Shown: positions 1-8,398 of the stretch, piece after piece
Layout of the letters: every line of letters starts with the position of its first letter
Position numbering within the stretch: position 1 is the stretch's first letter
Source of the DNA: WJMT01 sp964445575
GTDB lineage: Bacteria; Acidobacteriota; Aminicenantia; Aminicenantales; Aminicenantaceae
Length of the DNA: 64,000 bases
Assembly: GCA_964445575.1 (NCBI GenBank)
Contig: CAYULB010000006.1
Location: 4,988 to 68,987, forward strand
Direction: 5' to 3'
Notes under the pieces: model-generated
Told to the model about the DNA's origin: nothing
Seen by the model: only the letters and a program-made list of their open reading frames with translations
Databases searched by the model: none
Position numbers and translations under genes: made by a program

Positions 1-2154
1 TCCCAAAGCTTCTCCGGATTCCAGCATCCTCAGGGCATCTTCTGGTTCCAGTTTGACCGAAGGCGGTGAGACCTGGTCTTTTCTCAGGATAAACAGCCAG
101 CGGAGAGCACTGCGCTTGATGTGTTTTTCAGGTCCTTTGATCCAGTAAGGGTCTAACATGGCATAGGAATTTTCTCCGGCTTCATAGCAGAAGGGAGAGC
201 CCCTGTCCAGACGGCAGTCGTCTTGCTCCAGACAGGTCTGATTCCGGCAGTCTTCTTTTTTGAGCACCACGTTTTCGCACTTGCTGCTGTCAAAAAAGGA
301 GGCAAATTGAGGGTAATACTTGGTCACATTGGTGGGCATGAACAGTTTTCTTTCAGGAGTATCAGCCACAGGAGTGGGCCCGGAAAACCGGACAAAAACG
401 ATTTCGTTTGACTGAAGCCGGACCTCCGGAGACTGGAGCAGACTGAAGAAATATTTTGTTTTACTGGTCCCCTTGGGTCCCATCAGTGCAAAGGAATCCC
501 CATGGTACTCAGCACACATGCCCCGGACTGCCTGAACATTGAACAGTCTTTCCGAGACATCCATGACCAGTCCCAGGGCAAGGCTCCGGAGAGGTTCGTA
601 ATTGTCGGCATTGACCATGACTCCGGTGTTGGTTTCTGAGTTATAAAACAGCCGGGGCTGGCGCCCAGGGATTTTATCCACAGCATAGATGATCCCGTGG
701 GGCTCAAGGTCTGATTCCAGTTGAGCCGGGTACCAGTTTTCTATCCAGAAGTCATAGAGGTGGGGAACATTGGTCCTCAGCTGAACAACAACACCGTTGA
801 TATTGGCGTTCCATTCAAAATAGTTTTCATAGCTGAGATGATTTTCCATTTCACCGATCAAGGCTTCCTTCATCTGAGTGGAGAGGGATGAGTCCACAGG
901 CGGTTTGGATTGAGAGTGGGTGATGGAATTGTTGAGCGATATCCTCTTGGCTTTTTTAGCTGGTTTGAGTTCAGATAATGCCTGGGTGATCCGGTCCAAT
1001 CCTTTTTCAAGGTTTTCCATGGAGGTGGCATAGGAGATGCGGATGTATCCCTCAGCTCCGAACGCACCGCCCGGCACCACAGCCACTTTTGCCTGTTTCA
1101 GCAGATAATAAGCCATCCCAAATGAATTGCGTATTTGGTTGTTTTTGAACTCTTTATCAAAAAAGGAGGTCACATTGGGGAACAGATAAAAAGCTCCTTT
1201 TGATTCAAAACAGGAGAGTCCCTGGATGGACTTCAGCCTCATGAAGGTATAATTCCTCCTCCTCTGAAATTCCGAGGCCATTTTTGAGATAGTGTCTTGA
1301 AGGCCGGTGAGAGCTTCCAGACTTGCTTTTTGAGAGATAGAACAGGGATTGGAGGTGGTGTGGCTTTGAATCCGGTTCATGGCGCTTATGATTTCAGAGG
1401 GGCCCGCGGTATATCCGATTCTCCATCCGGTCATGGAATAAGCCTTGGAAACTCCGTTGATCACAATGGTTTTTCTTTTGATTTCTTCTCCCAAAGAAGC
1501 AAAGCTGTGGAATTCTGCGTCTTCATACACTAATTTTTCATATATCTCATCCGCTATCACAAAGATATCCTCTTCCAGAACAATGTCTGCCAGGGCTTCC
1601 AGTTGAGCTTTTTTGTAAACAGCGCCGGTTGGATTAGAGGGATTGTTCAGGATGACAGCTTTTGTTTTCGGAGAGATGGATGATTCCAGCTGTTCCGGGG
1701 TTATGATGAATCCGTTTTCCTCTTTAGCCTGGAGAAAAACAGGTTTCCCTTGAGCTAAAGACACGGCATGGGGATAGGTCACCCAGTAGGGCGATGGAAT
1801 GATGACTTCGTCTCCCTGGCTGATAATGGCCTGTATGAGATGAAACAGAGAGCTTTTGGCTCCTGTAGAAATAATGACCTGATTTGGTTCATAATTCAGG
1901 CCGTTTTCCTTTTTTAATTTATCAGCAACGGCCTGCTTGAGTGCGGGAATACCTTCAATCTGAGTGTATTTGGTGAAGTTTTCTTCAATGGCTTTGATTC
2001 CTGCTTTTTTTATGTTTTCAGGTGTTGGAAAATCAGGTTCTCCTACACTCAGGTCAATCACATCAATTCCCTGGGATTTCATTGCATTGGCTTTGGCATT
2101 GACCTTAAAGGTCGGCGATTCACCGATTTGATTTGCCTTTTCTGATAAAATCAT
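1..2154 (-). CDS. Class I/II aminotransferase fused to an HprK/PEPCK-like P-loop domain (3' end outside window)
   Basis: The frame is open from ATG at 2152-2154 to the window edge (718 codons, no stop). I translated it by hand because it has no stop inside the window. Residues 1-395 are a fold-type I PLP aminotransferase of the aspartate aminotransferase family: SVGEPDFPTP near the N-terminus, NNPSNPTGAVY in the middle, and the PLP lysine K237 in SKAYSMTGWRIGY. A basic, Ser-rich linker follows (about 396-420). The rest resembles the HprK/PEPCK-like kinase fold: a Walker-A-like GPKGTSKT at 559-566, with Ser where the last Gly is usual, then LQSNEIVFV near 580-588 where HprK has an LxxDDxV strand, and cysteines 626, 636, 641, 647 and 656. 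The aminotransferase call is firm. The second domain is a motif-level inference. It lies 22 bases after flotillin on the same strand and may be co-transcribed. Confidence 0.85.
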   Translation of the reverse strand, partial: MILSEKANQIGESPTFKVNAKANAMKSQGIDVIDLSVGEPDFPTPENIKKAGIKAIEENFTKYTQIEGIPALKQAVADKLKKENGLNYEPNQVIISTGAKSSLFHLIQAIISQGDEVIIPSPYWVTYPHAVSLAQGKPVFLQAKEENGFIITPEQLESSISPKTKAVILNNPSNPTGAVYKKAQLEALADIVLEEDIFVIADEIYEKLVYEDAEFHSFASLGEEIKRKTIVINGVSKAYSMTGWRIGYTAGPSEIISAMNRIQSHTTSNPCSISQKASLEALTGLQDTISKMASEFQRRRNYTFMRLKSIQGLSCFESKGAFYLFPNVTSFFDKEFKNNQIRNSFGMAYYLLKQAKVAVVPGGAFGAEGYIRISYATSMENLEKGLDRITQALSELKPAKKAKRISLNNSITHSQSKPPVDSSLSTQMKEALIGEMENHLSYENYFEWNANINGVVVQLRTNVPHLYDFWIENWYPAQLESDLEPHGIIYAVDKIPGRQPRLFYNSETNTGVMVNADNYEPLRSLALGLVMDVSERLFNVQAVRGMCAEYHGDSFALMGPKGTSKTKYFFSLLQSPEVRLQSNEIVFVRFSGPTPVADTPERKLFMPTNVTKYYPQFASFFDSSKCENVVLKKEDCRNQTCLEQDDCRLDRGSPFCYEAGENSYAMLDPYWIKGPEKHIKRSALRWLFILRKDQVSPPSVKLEPEDALRMLESGEALG

Positions 2155-2176
2155 TTTTATCGTCTCAATTTACCTG

Positions 2177-3586
2177 TCAGTCTTTTTCTTTTTTTTCTGT
2201 GCTGAATTTTTCTTTGAAGTATTCTTTGAGGTCCACACCGGTGAGAGATTTCACCACATCCGGCATTTGGGCCAGCACCTCTGCAACCTGAGAGGTGATT
2301 TTAGTGGCTCCGGTTCCTTTGTCTCCGCCCACCAAAATGATCTTGTCGACTTTTGAAAGAGGTTCGGAGACGTTCTTGGCCAGTTCAGGAAGCATCTTTA
2401 GATAGATATCTAAGATAGCGGCCTGGTTGTATTTGCCCCATGCTTCGGCTTTTTTCAGCATGGCTTCGGCCTCAGCACCCCCCTGTTCTCTGAGTCGTTC
2501 GGCCTCTGCTTTTCCTTCCAGCCGGCTGGCTTCTGCTTTTCCCTTTGCCTCGGCTTGGATCCGGAATCCTTCTGCTTCAGCTTCGGCTTGGATCTGATAT
2601 TTTCTGGCATCTGAAGGTTTGATGACCATGGCATCAAGCTCTTTTTGCTTTCTTTTGATTTCCATCTCTTCTAATTTTATGGCTTCCTGTTTTTCAATAG
2701 ACCTGACCTTGGATTCTTCTTTCTTTATCTCCTGGCTCAACCGGTGGCGTTCCAGTTCGTAAGCATGGTCGGCCTGTGCTTTTTTGCTGTTGACCTGTAC
2801 CTGAGATTCTGCTTTTTTGCCTTCGTTTTCCCACTGGGCTTTGGCAATAAGGGCTTCGGAATTGAGCCGTGCGATTTCTCCTTCTTTCCTGGCTTCGGAT
2901 GATTTAATGACTGCTTCTTTTTCTGTTTCTGCTTCGGCTATGGCTGCGTCCCTTTTAGCCGCTGCAATGTAAGGCTTTCCCAGAGCGTCCAGGTAGCCCT
3001 GGGTGTCATGGATCTCCTTTAAAGAGAAAGAGAGAAGCTTAAGCCCCATATTCGAAAATTCTTCTTTAACTGACTCCATGACTTTTTCAGCAAATTTATG
3101 CCGACCCCTGTAGATATCTTCCACGGTCAGCGCCCCAATGGCTGCTCTCATTTTCCCATCCAGAATTGCCTCGGAGACCTCCCGGATTCCATCTTTTCCG
3201 GTTCCCAAGAACTGTTCTGCAGCCAGGTGGATGGAATCTTCGTCTGAGACGATTTTCACTTGAGCGGAAGCTTCTGCCTGAATGAGAATTCCGTTGTGGG
3301 TGAGCACTTCCGGAGTTTTTAGGCTGAGGTTGATCACATCCATGGGCAGGATGTCCACTGTTTCCAAGAGCGGCCATACAAATGTTCCTCCTCCTAAACG
3401 GTACCGGTAGCCGATTTTTCGCTTTCTTCCGTCAGGAAGCGTTATGGTCTTTTTCAATCCTCCTGAAATAATCAGGGCTTCATTAGGTCCTACCTTTTTG
3501 TACTGCTTGGCGATTAAAAAAGACAGCAAAACTACAGCGGCCACAATCGCTGAAATGATTATTATTGTAGAGAGGGATATCATCAT
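2177..3586 (-). CDS. Flotillin-like SPFH/band-7 membrane protein
   Basis: This is a membrane-anchored scaffold protein of the flotillin family (469 aa), associated in other bacteria with membrane microdomains. One hydrophobic segment at residues 4-24 is followed by an SPFH/band-7 domain (about 28-200, including the KVGPNEALIISGG start). A long Ala/Glu/Lys-rich coiled coil (about 210-390) has the repeated EAEA pattern typical of flotillins, and the tail is charged. AGGAGG lies directly upstream; it is better spaced (5 bases) for the second ATG at 3583 than for the first at 3586. A TATAAT-like box is at 3626-3631. The partner NfeD protein often found with prokaryotic flotillins is not next to it. 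Confidence 0.9.
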   Translation of the reverse strand: MMISLSTIIIISAIVAAVVLLSFLIAKQYKKVGPNEALIISGGLKKTITLPDGRKRKIGYRYRLGGGTFVWPLLETVDILPMDVINLSLKTPEVLTHNGILIQAEASAQVKIVSDEDSIHLAAEQFLGTGKDGIREVSEAILDGKMRAAIGALTVEDIYRGRHKFAEKVMESVKEEFSNMGLKLLSFSLKEIHDTQGYLDALGKPYIAAAKRDAAIAEAETEKEAVIKSSEARKEGEIARLNSEALIAKAQWENEGKKAESQVQVNSKKAQADHAYELERHRLSQEIKKEESKVRSIEKQEAIKLEEMEIKRKQKELDAMVIKPSDARKYQIQAEAEAEGFRIQAEAKGKAEASRLEGKAEAERLREQGGAEAEAMLKKAEAWGKYNQAAILDIYLKMLPELAKNVSEPLSKVDKIILVGGDKGTGATKITSQVAEVLAQMPDVVKSLTGVDLKEYFKEKFSTEKKEKD

Positions 3587-3670
3587 AACCTCCTTTTATT
3601 TCATGCGGTTTTTCATTGAAAAGATATTATAATTATTTATTGGCCATTTTTAAAGAAATATATTCTGCGG

Positions 3671-4612
3671 TTAACGAGTTCTTTTGATTTCTTTTTTGAA
3701 GTATTCCACGGTTCGTTCCAAGCCCTGTTCAAGGCTGATTTTGGGCTCCCATCCCAATTTGCTTTTAGCAAGAGAGATATCCGGACAGCGCCTCAGGGGA
3801 TCGTCTTTAGGAAGAGGCTGGTGCACTATTTTGGAACTGCTTTTAGTTAGCTGGATGACTTTTTCTGCCAGCTCAAGAATGGTGTGTTCTCCAGGATAGC
3901 CCAAGTTGACCGGCCCGCTGAAGTCTTGAGTCTTCATCATGGAGGTCAGTCCTTGAATCATGTCTGAGACATAGCAGAAGGAACGGGTTTGGCTTCCGTC
4001 TCCAAATACTGTCAGAGGCTCACCTTTGAGAGCCTGGACAATAAAGCTGCTGACCACTCTTCCGTCATCCGGTGCCATGTGAGGTCCGTAAGTGTTGAAA
4101 ATCCTGCATATCTTTATGTTCACCTTGTTTTGTCTGTGGTAGTCTATCATCAGAGTTTCAGCCACTCTTTTTCCTTCATCATAGCAGCTTCTCAGGCCAA
4201 CGGGATTGACGTTTCCCCAGTATTCTTCAGGTTGGGGGTGTTCAGCCGGGTCGCCGTAGATTTCTGATGATGAGGCCAGCAGGATTTTGGCCTTAGTCCT
4301 TTTTGCCAGGCCCAGCATATTTATGGTTCCCATAACATTTGTTTTAATGGTTTTTATGGCATTGTATTGATAGTGAATAGGCGATGCCGGACAGGCGAGG
4401 TGATAGATCTGGTCTATTTCTGCGAAAAAAGGATGAATGATGTCATGTCTTGTGAATTCAAAGTAGGGATGGTTCAGAAGGTCTCTGATGTTGTTTTTGC
4501 TTCCTGAAAAAAAGTTGTCCAGACACACCACATCTTTGTTCTCCTTAAGAAGTTCTTTGCAGAGGTGGGTCCCTAAAAATCCGGCACCTCCTGTAACCAG
4601 TATCCGCTGCAT
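3671..4612 (-). CDS. UDP-glucuronate decarboxylase (UDP-xylose synthase), extended SDR family
   Basis: Predicted to convert UDP-glucuronate to UDP-xylose for surface polysaccharide synthesis in the cytoplasm. The 313 aa protein starts with the NAD-binding GGAGFLG motif (residues 8-14). It has the SSSEIYGD strand near 114-121 and the catalytic YxxxK in YDEGKR near 143-148. The stretch around NPVGLRSCYDEGKR is characteristic of the UXS branch rather than of 4-epimerases. Its GAGGA ribosome site lies in the last codons of rph, which ends 2 bases before this start, so the two are translated from one message. A related NDP-sugar dehydratase or epimerase remains possible. Confidence 0.87.
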   Translation of the reverse strand: MQRILVTGGAGFLGTHLCKELLKENKDVVCLDNFFSGSKNNIRDLLNHPYFEFTRHDIIHPFFAEIDQIYHLACPASPIHYQYNAIKTIKTNVMGTINMLGLAKRTKAKILLASSSEIYGDPAEHPQPEEYWGNVNPVGLRSCYDEGKRVAETLMIDYHRQNKVNIKICRIFNTYGPHMAPDDGRVVSSFIVQALKGEPLTVFGDGSQTRSFCYVSDMIQGLTSMMKTQDFSGPVNLGYPGEHTILELAEKVIQLTKSSSKIVHQPLPKDDPLRRCPDISLAKSKLGWEPKISLEQGLERTVEYFKKEIKRTR

Positions 4613-4614
4613 TT

Positions 4615-5364
4615 TTATTCCTCATGATTGTAAGCAATGAAAAGAGGGCTTTTCTGTTTGAGAAAGTCTTTTTGTGACTGGATGATTTCTTTGATGCCTT
4701 TTTCAGCCAGGTCGAGGAGGAGGCGGAAATTTTCTTTGAGAAAAGGAGATTTTTCAGCAGATGCTTGGATTTCTACAAAGCCTCCGGTATCTGTGCCGAT
4801 GACATTCATGTCCACAGAAGCATTTGAGTCCTCTGTATAGTCAAGGTCTAGAAGGCTTTCTCCATCCAGGATTCCCACGCTGACAGCTCCGGCCAGGTTT
4901 TTTAAAGGCATCTGCTTGATTTTTTCGTCTTTCAAGAGTTTTTTTAAAGCCAGGGCCAAAGAAATGCATCCTGCAGTCACCGAAGCGGTCCGGGTTCCTC
5001 CATCAGCTTGAATGACGTCACAGTCAATGATTATGGTTCTCTCTCCTAAGGCCCGGAGGTCTGTCACCGCTCTTAATGAGCGTCCGATCAGTCTCTGGAT
5101 CTCTTTGGTGCGGCCGGAAATCCTGGCTCCCCTTTCTCTGCGAGTCCTTATTTCAGTGGAGCGGGGAAGCATAGAGTATTCAGCTGTGACCCAGCCCGAC
5201 CCTTCTCCTTTAAGAAAAACGGGAATGTTTTCTTCAATAGTGGCTGAGGTAATGATTTTGGTTTTTCCCAGTTCTATTTGAACCGAACCCTCTGAGTAAT
5301 CCAGGGGGTCTGGTATGAGTTTGAGCGGCCTCAATTGGTCTGGCTTTCTGTCGTAGGCCCTCAT
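4615..5364 (-). CDS. rph: RNase PH
   Basis: Phosphate-dependent 3'-5' exoribonuclease that trims tRNA 3' ends. At 249 aa it is the usual length. It begins RAYDRKPDQLRPLKL, has the SAEYSMLPR-type stretch (AEYSMLPRSTEIR), the Arg-rich RTRRERGARISGRTKEIQRLIGRSLR segment near 73-98, and the DVIQADGGTRTASVTAG phosphate-site motif near 115-131. It is upstream of, and probably co-transcribed with, the UDP-glucuronate decarboxylase. A weak AGGGAA ribosome site lies about 12 bases upstream. The 127-base gap before it carries palindromes described separately. Confidence 0.96.
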   Translation of the reverse strand: MRAYDRKPDQLRPLKLIPDPLDYSEGSVQIELGKTKIITSATIEENIPVFLKGEGSGWVTAEYSMLPRSTEIRTRRERGARISGRTKEIQRLIGRSLRAVTDLRALGERTIIIDCDVIQADGGTRTASVTAGCISLALALKKLLKDEKIKQMPLKNLAGAVSVGILDGESLLDLDYTEDSNASVDMNVIGTDTGGFVEIQASAEKSPFLKENFRLLLDLAEKGIKEIIQSQKDFLKQKSPLFIAYNHEE

Positions 5365-5396
5365 TTTTTTGAGCTTTTCCCTGATGACATTAGTGA

Positions 5397-5414
5397 ATCC
5401 TGAATATACAGGAT
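5397..5414. promoter_or_regulatory. Imperfect palindrome ATCCTG-N6-CAGGAT upstream of rph
   Basis: Six-base arms (5397-5402 and 5409-5414) flank an AT-rich centre 33 bases before the rph start. It could be an operator or a small hairpin in the rph leader. No repressor gene is linked and only one copy is seen, so its role is unknown. Confidence 0.3.
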
Positions 5415-5465
5415 AGTACAGTTAAAAAAAAAGTTCAAACAATAAAAACCTACCCTATTCCCTAT

Positions 5466-5494
5466 TAACCTGGACTCATGAATAATCCAGGTTA
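5466..5494. repeat. Palindromic repeat TAACCTGGA-N11-TCCAGGTTA
   Basis: Nine-base perfect arms at 5466-5474 and 5486-5494 flank an 11-base loop. The right half (TGAATAATCCAGGTTA) is the same sequence that ends the larger repeat at 45458-45611. The palindrome overlaps the stop codon of the lpxL-like gene (5492-5494). In an mRNA it would form a hairpin at the end of that gene, but no T-run follows it on the minus strand, so an ordinary intrinsic terminator is not obvious. Confidence 0.6.
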
Positions 5495-6388
5495 GTTATT
5501 TGGGGGTCTTGTTCTCCACCGGTCGTGAAACCACAGCCAGTAAACAGGATGTTTTTTTATTTCTTTTTCTATGATGTCTGTGCAGACTTGGGTGATATTC
5601 TTCACGTCTTTGCTGAAATCTCCGGTTAATTTTAGTGGGGGAGGCTCCATTATCTTCAAATGGTATTTATGGTTTGAGGCGGGATAACAAAAGATGGGGA
5701 CGATGGGAGCTTCTGTTCTCAGGAAAAAGGTGGCCAGAGAAGGAGTGGTGGAGGCATCCCTTCCAAAAAATTTAATGAATATCCCTTCGCTTCTCAATAC
5801 ATTCTGGTCAATAAGCACAGCCACCATTTCATTTCTCCGGAGAGCTCGGAGTGTGTAGCGGGCTGCCTTTTTCTTGTAAATGACATGGGAGCCCATCTGG
5901 GCCCTGATTTTGTAGAGTTCATTTTCTAAGAGGGGATTATCAAGAGGCCGGGCTATGACATTCAGTCGAGCATATTTGGATAAAATCTGGGCTGCAATTT
6001 CCCACAGTCCAAAATGAGCGGTAAAAATAAGCACTCCTTTTTTTTGCTGGAGTTGTTTTTTCAGTATTTCTGTTCCTTGGCTGGAAACCAGTGATTCTCT
6101 TTGTTCCGCACCGAGTTTAGAAAGATGCAGAAGGTCCAGAAAAACACAGCAGAAATGTCTAAAAGAGGCTTTGACAATGGCTTTTTTGGCTTGAGGGGAG
6201 TCTTTGCCTCCCAAGGCTTTGGTCATGTTGGAATAAACAAGCCTTCTGTGTTTGGTGTCCAGTGCATACACCAGGATCCCCAGTATTTGTCCGGCAGTGA
6301 AGACCGCACAGCGGGGTAATATTTTCAGAACTGTTTTAACTCCCAGGAAGAGTGAATGCTCAAATCTGTGTTTCCAAGAATTCTTCAT
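5492..6388 (-). CDS. Lipid A biosynthesis acyltransferase (LpxL/HtrB family)
   Basis: Predicted inner-membrane acyltransferase adding secondary acyl chains to lipid A. The 298 aa protein has an N-terminal hydrophobic segment (about 15-40) and the catalytic HX4E motif as HFGLWE near 125-130. A RPLDNPLLE block and an FFGRDASTTPSLATFF segment are both typical of the family, and it ends in a WLWFHDRWRTRP tail. It lies 18 bases after lpxK on the same strand, which fits a lipid A operon. No clear ribosome site is visible in the AT-rich spacer. The exact acyl donor and position (LpxL or LpxM) cannot be told from sequence. Confidence 0.88.
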   Translation of the reverse strand: MKNSWKHRFEHSLFLGVKTVLKILPRCAVFTAGQILGILVYALDTKHRRLVYSNMTKALGGKDSPQAKKAIVKASFRHFCCVFLDLLHLSKLGAEQRESLVSSQGTEILKKQLQQKKGVLIFTAHFGLWEIAAQILSKYARLNVIARPLDNPLLENELYKIRAQMGSHVIYKKKAARYTLRALRRNEMVAVLIDQNVLRSEGIFIKFFGRDASTTPSLATFFLRTEAPIVPIFCYPASNHKYHLKIMEPPPLKLTGDFSKDVKNITQVCTDIIEKEIKKHPVYWLWFHDRWRTRPPNN

Positions 6389-6406
6389 TTTATTTTAAAT
6401 TTTAAT

Positions 6407-7393
6407 TTAAATTTTGAGCAGGGTAAAAACCCGCTCAAAAAAGCCTTGTTCGATATCAAGGTCGATTTTTAAGTAGTACAAAGGAAGATCCTTTGAGAAA
6501 TCCTTCTCCTCCAGTTTGACAGCATCTTTTTCAGTGGTGATGAGGACATCACTGTTTATCGATTTGTGTTTTTCTATTATTTTTTGGACTGCTTTAAGCG
6601 GATACTCAAAATGGTCGGGAAACTTAAGAAAAGCAGCTGGTTTGATTCCCTCCTCCTCCAGAGTTTTGATAAATCTGTGAGGCTGAGCTATCCCACAGAA
6701 TGCCAGTGCTTTTTTTTGTTTGAATTTATTTGCTGTGGTGAGTTGGCTGGTTCCTGTTTTTATGAATCCTTTTGAGAGGACAGAATATTCATAGAGAGGA
6801 GTACTGGGAAACCGTGATCTGAACTCAGCTTTTCTGCTTTTTGAAGAATCTTTTTTAAGCAGAATGATATGAGCTCTTTTTAAGGCGGTCCAGGACTCCC
6901 GGAGCGGTGTGTTTGCAGAAGGCTTGTGAAGGACAATGTCAAGGTCTTTTTTAAGGGGATAGTACTGGAATCCGTCATCCAGAACAGCGACGCGGTGTCC
7001 TTTTTGGGAAGCTCTCCGGCAGGATGCAATGCGGTTTTTACCTAAGAAAAAACCAGCTTCAGGGACATTCTTGGCAGCCATATAAGGTTCGTCTCCAAGG
7101 GTCCGCCAAGCGGGTTTGTGATTGTCCTGAGGGAGAACCTCTCCCCCACATTGTTCCCATTTTCCTTTATAGCCCCTGGAGACAAAAGCAGGGTTTAATC
7201 CTCTTTTTATCAGGACCTTCAGGAGCTTAACGGCCAGAGGTGTTTTCTCTGACCCTCCAAAAGTTATGTTTCCGACACTTATAACGGGAATGGGAACAGA
7301 CTGCTGTTTTTTTATGTTTTTATCATACATGAATCTCATGATTCTGGGGCCCCATGTGTACACATGAGAGAAGAAATAAAGGATTGAATTCAT
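6407..7393 (-). CDS. lpxK: Tetraacyldisaccharide 4'-kinase with altered P-loop
   Basis: LpxK phosphorylates the 4' position of the lipid A disaccharide at the inner membrane. The 328 aa length is normal. It has the N-terminal hydrophobic region, the VGNITFGG lead-in, FVSRGYKG, GDEP, VLDDGFQY and the LITTEKDAVKL C-terminal block. The Walker A reads GGSEKTP (residues 46-52) where the family has GGTGKTP. The Gly-to-Glu change at residue 49 (plus-strand codon 7247-7249) would be unusual for an ATP-binding loop. Otherwise the gene looks intact and heads the lpxK-lpxL pair. A TTGCCA-18-TATATT promoter ends 9 bases before the start. Confidence 0.92.
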   Translation of the reverse strand: MNSILYFFSHVYTWGPRIMRFMYDKNIKKQQSVPIPVISVGNITFGGSEKTPLAVKLLKVLIKRGLNPAFVSRGYKGKWEQCGGEVLPQDNHKPAWRTLGDEPYMAAKNVPEAGFFLGKNRIASCRRASQKGHRVAVLDDGFQYYPLKKDLDIVLHKPSANTPLRESWTALKRAHIILLKKDSSKSRKAEFRSRFPSTPLYEYSVLSKGFIKTGTSQLTTANKFKQKKALAFCGIAQPHRFIKTLEEEGIKPAAFLKFPDHFEYPLKAVQKIIEKHKSINSDVLITTEKDAVKLEEKDFSKDLPLYYLKIDLDIEQGFFERVFTLLKI

Positions 7394-7402
7394 TTACTCT
7401 GG

Positions 7403-7432
7403 AATATATAACATTTGCCTGGGTTATGGCAA
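7403..7432 (-). promoter_or_regulatory. Sigma-70-type promoter of lpxK
   Basis: Minus-strand -35 TTGCCA (7427-7432), 18-base spacer, -10 TATATT (7403-7408). The -10 ends 9 bases before the ATG, so the predicted leader is about 3 bases and there is no Shine-Dalgarno site. Confidence 0.45.
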
Positions 7433-7453
7433 ATTAAATTACTCACCTCTCTC

Positions 7454-7482
7454 TTTACTTTAGAAATGGCTTTGCTTATAAT
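7454..7482 (+). promoter_or_regulatory. Sigma-70-type promoter of the 7514 lipoprotein gene
   Basis: -35 TTTACT (7454-7459), 17-base spacer, -10 TATAAT (7477-7482). It predicts a leader of about 25 bases containing GAGGAGG at 7501-7507. This is a conventional leader, unlike those of several neighbours. Confidence 0.5.
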
Positions 7483-7513
7483 TGGGTGGACATTTGATAA
7501 GAGGAGGACTGTT

Positions 7514-8380
7514 ATGTGGAGAAAGATTTATACAGTAGGATTGGCTTGCTTATTGATCTTGGTTGTTTCTAACTGTAAGAAGGAAGCAGGCATCAAAGGG
7601 ATCGACCTGGATGTCACGTTTTCAGAAGATGAATTGTCAGACAATCTGGTTACAGATCTGACTTTTACCTGGAAGACCACCAGTGAGTTTGAGGGATTGA
7701 GAAGAGATTACAATGTGTTTGTTCATTTCTGGCACGGGGACAACCTGCTTTTTCAGGCTGATTATTTTCCAGAAATCCCCACTTCCAAATGGGAACCCAA
7801 CAAAGAATATAAATTCACCCAGAGGATTTACATTCCTGTTTTCATCGATGAGTTTGATCCATCTTTTAAAGGGCAAGAGACCCTGAGACTTTCCGTTGGA
7901 TTCTATTCTCCTTATGACAAAACCGGGGAATCCGAACAATTGGTTTTAAGCCGAAAGCTGAAGGTATCTCCTCCTCCACTGGATACTCCCCAGGTGATCT
8001 ACATGGATGGCTGGTACAGTCTTGAAATAAAACGGGATTATCACTTAAAGAACTGGAGATGGACAGCCAAACAGGCCAAATGCATCATTGATAACCCTCA
8101 TAGAGATGCCCTTTTGATCATTAAAGGAGAAGTCAATAAAAACGCCGTTGAAGACCAAAAAGTGATTTTTAAAATCAATGATTGGGTTCTGGATGAGTTT
8201 GTTCCTGAGCAGCCAATTTTTGAGAAAACTTATAATATCAATGAAGAAAGGCTGGGAGAGGATGATGACTTTTATCTGACCATAGAGACAGATAAAACTT
8301 TTATCCCTTCAGAATTATTCCCGGAGTCCACAGATGAACGGGAATTGGGCATAAAAATCGCCTTTATTTATTTTAGATAA
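7514..8380 (+). CDS. Putative lipoprotein of unknown function
   Basis: Not recognised. The ATG at 7514 is chosen because GAGGAGG (7501-7507) sits 6 bases upstream and a promoter precedes it; the frame is open further upstream to 7415. The 288 aa product starts with a short basic segment, a hydrophobic stretch and SNCKKE, an imperfect lipobox with Cys20, so it is probably lipid-anchored in the envelope. The rest is rich in alternating hydrophobic and aromatic residues, suggesting two beta-sandwich-like domains (about 30-180 and 185-288). No catalytic motif is visible. It stands alone between divergent lpxK and convergent comEC. Confidence 0.65.
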   Translation: MWRKIYTVGLACLLILVVSNCKKEAGIKGIDLDVTFSEDELSDNLVTDLTFTWKTTSEFEGLRRDYNVFVHFWHGDNLLFQADYFPEIPTSKWEPNKEYKFTQRIYIPVFIDEFDPSFKGQETLRLSVGFYSPYDKTGESEQLVLSRKLKVSPPPLDTPQVIYMDGWYSLEIKRDYHLKNWRWTAKQAKCIIDNPHRDALLIIKGEVNKNAVEDQKVIFKINDWVLDEFVPEQPIFEKTYNINEERLGEDDDFYLTIETDKTFIPSELFPESTDERELGIKIAFIYFR

Positions 8381-8398
8381 TCAGGAAATTCAAAAATT

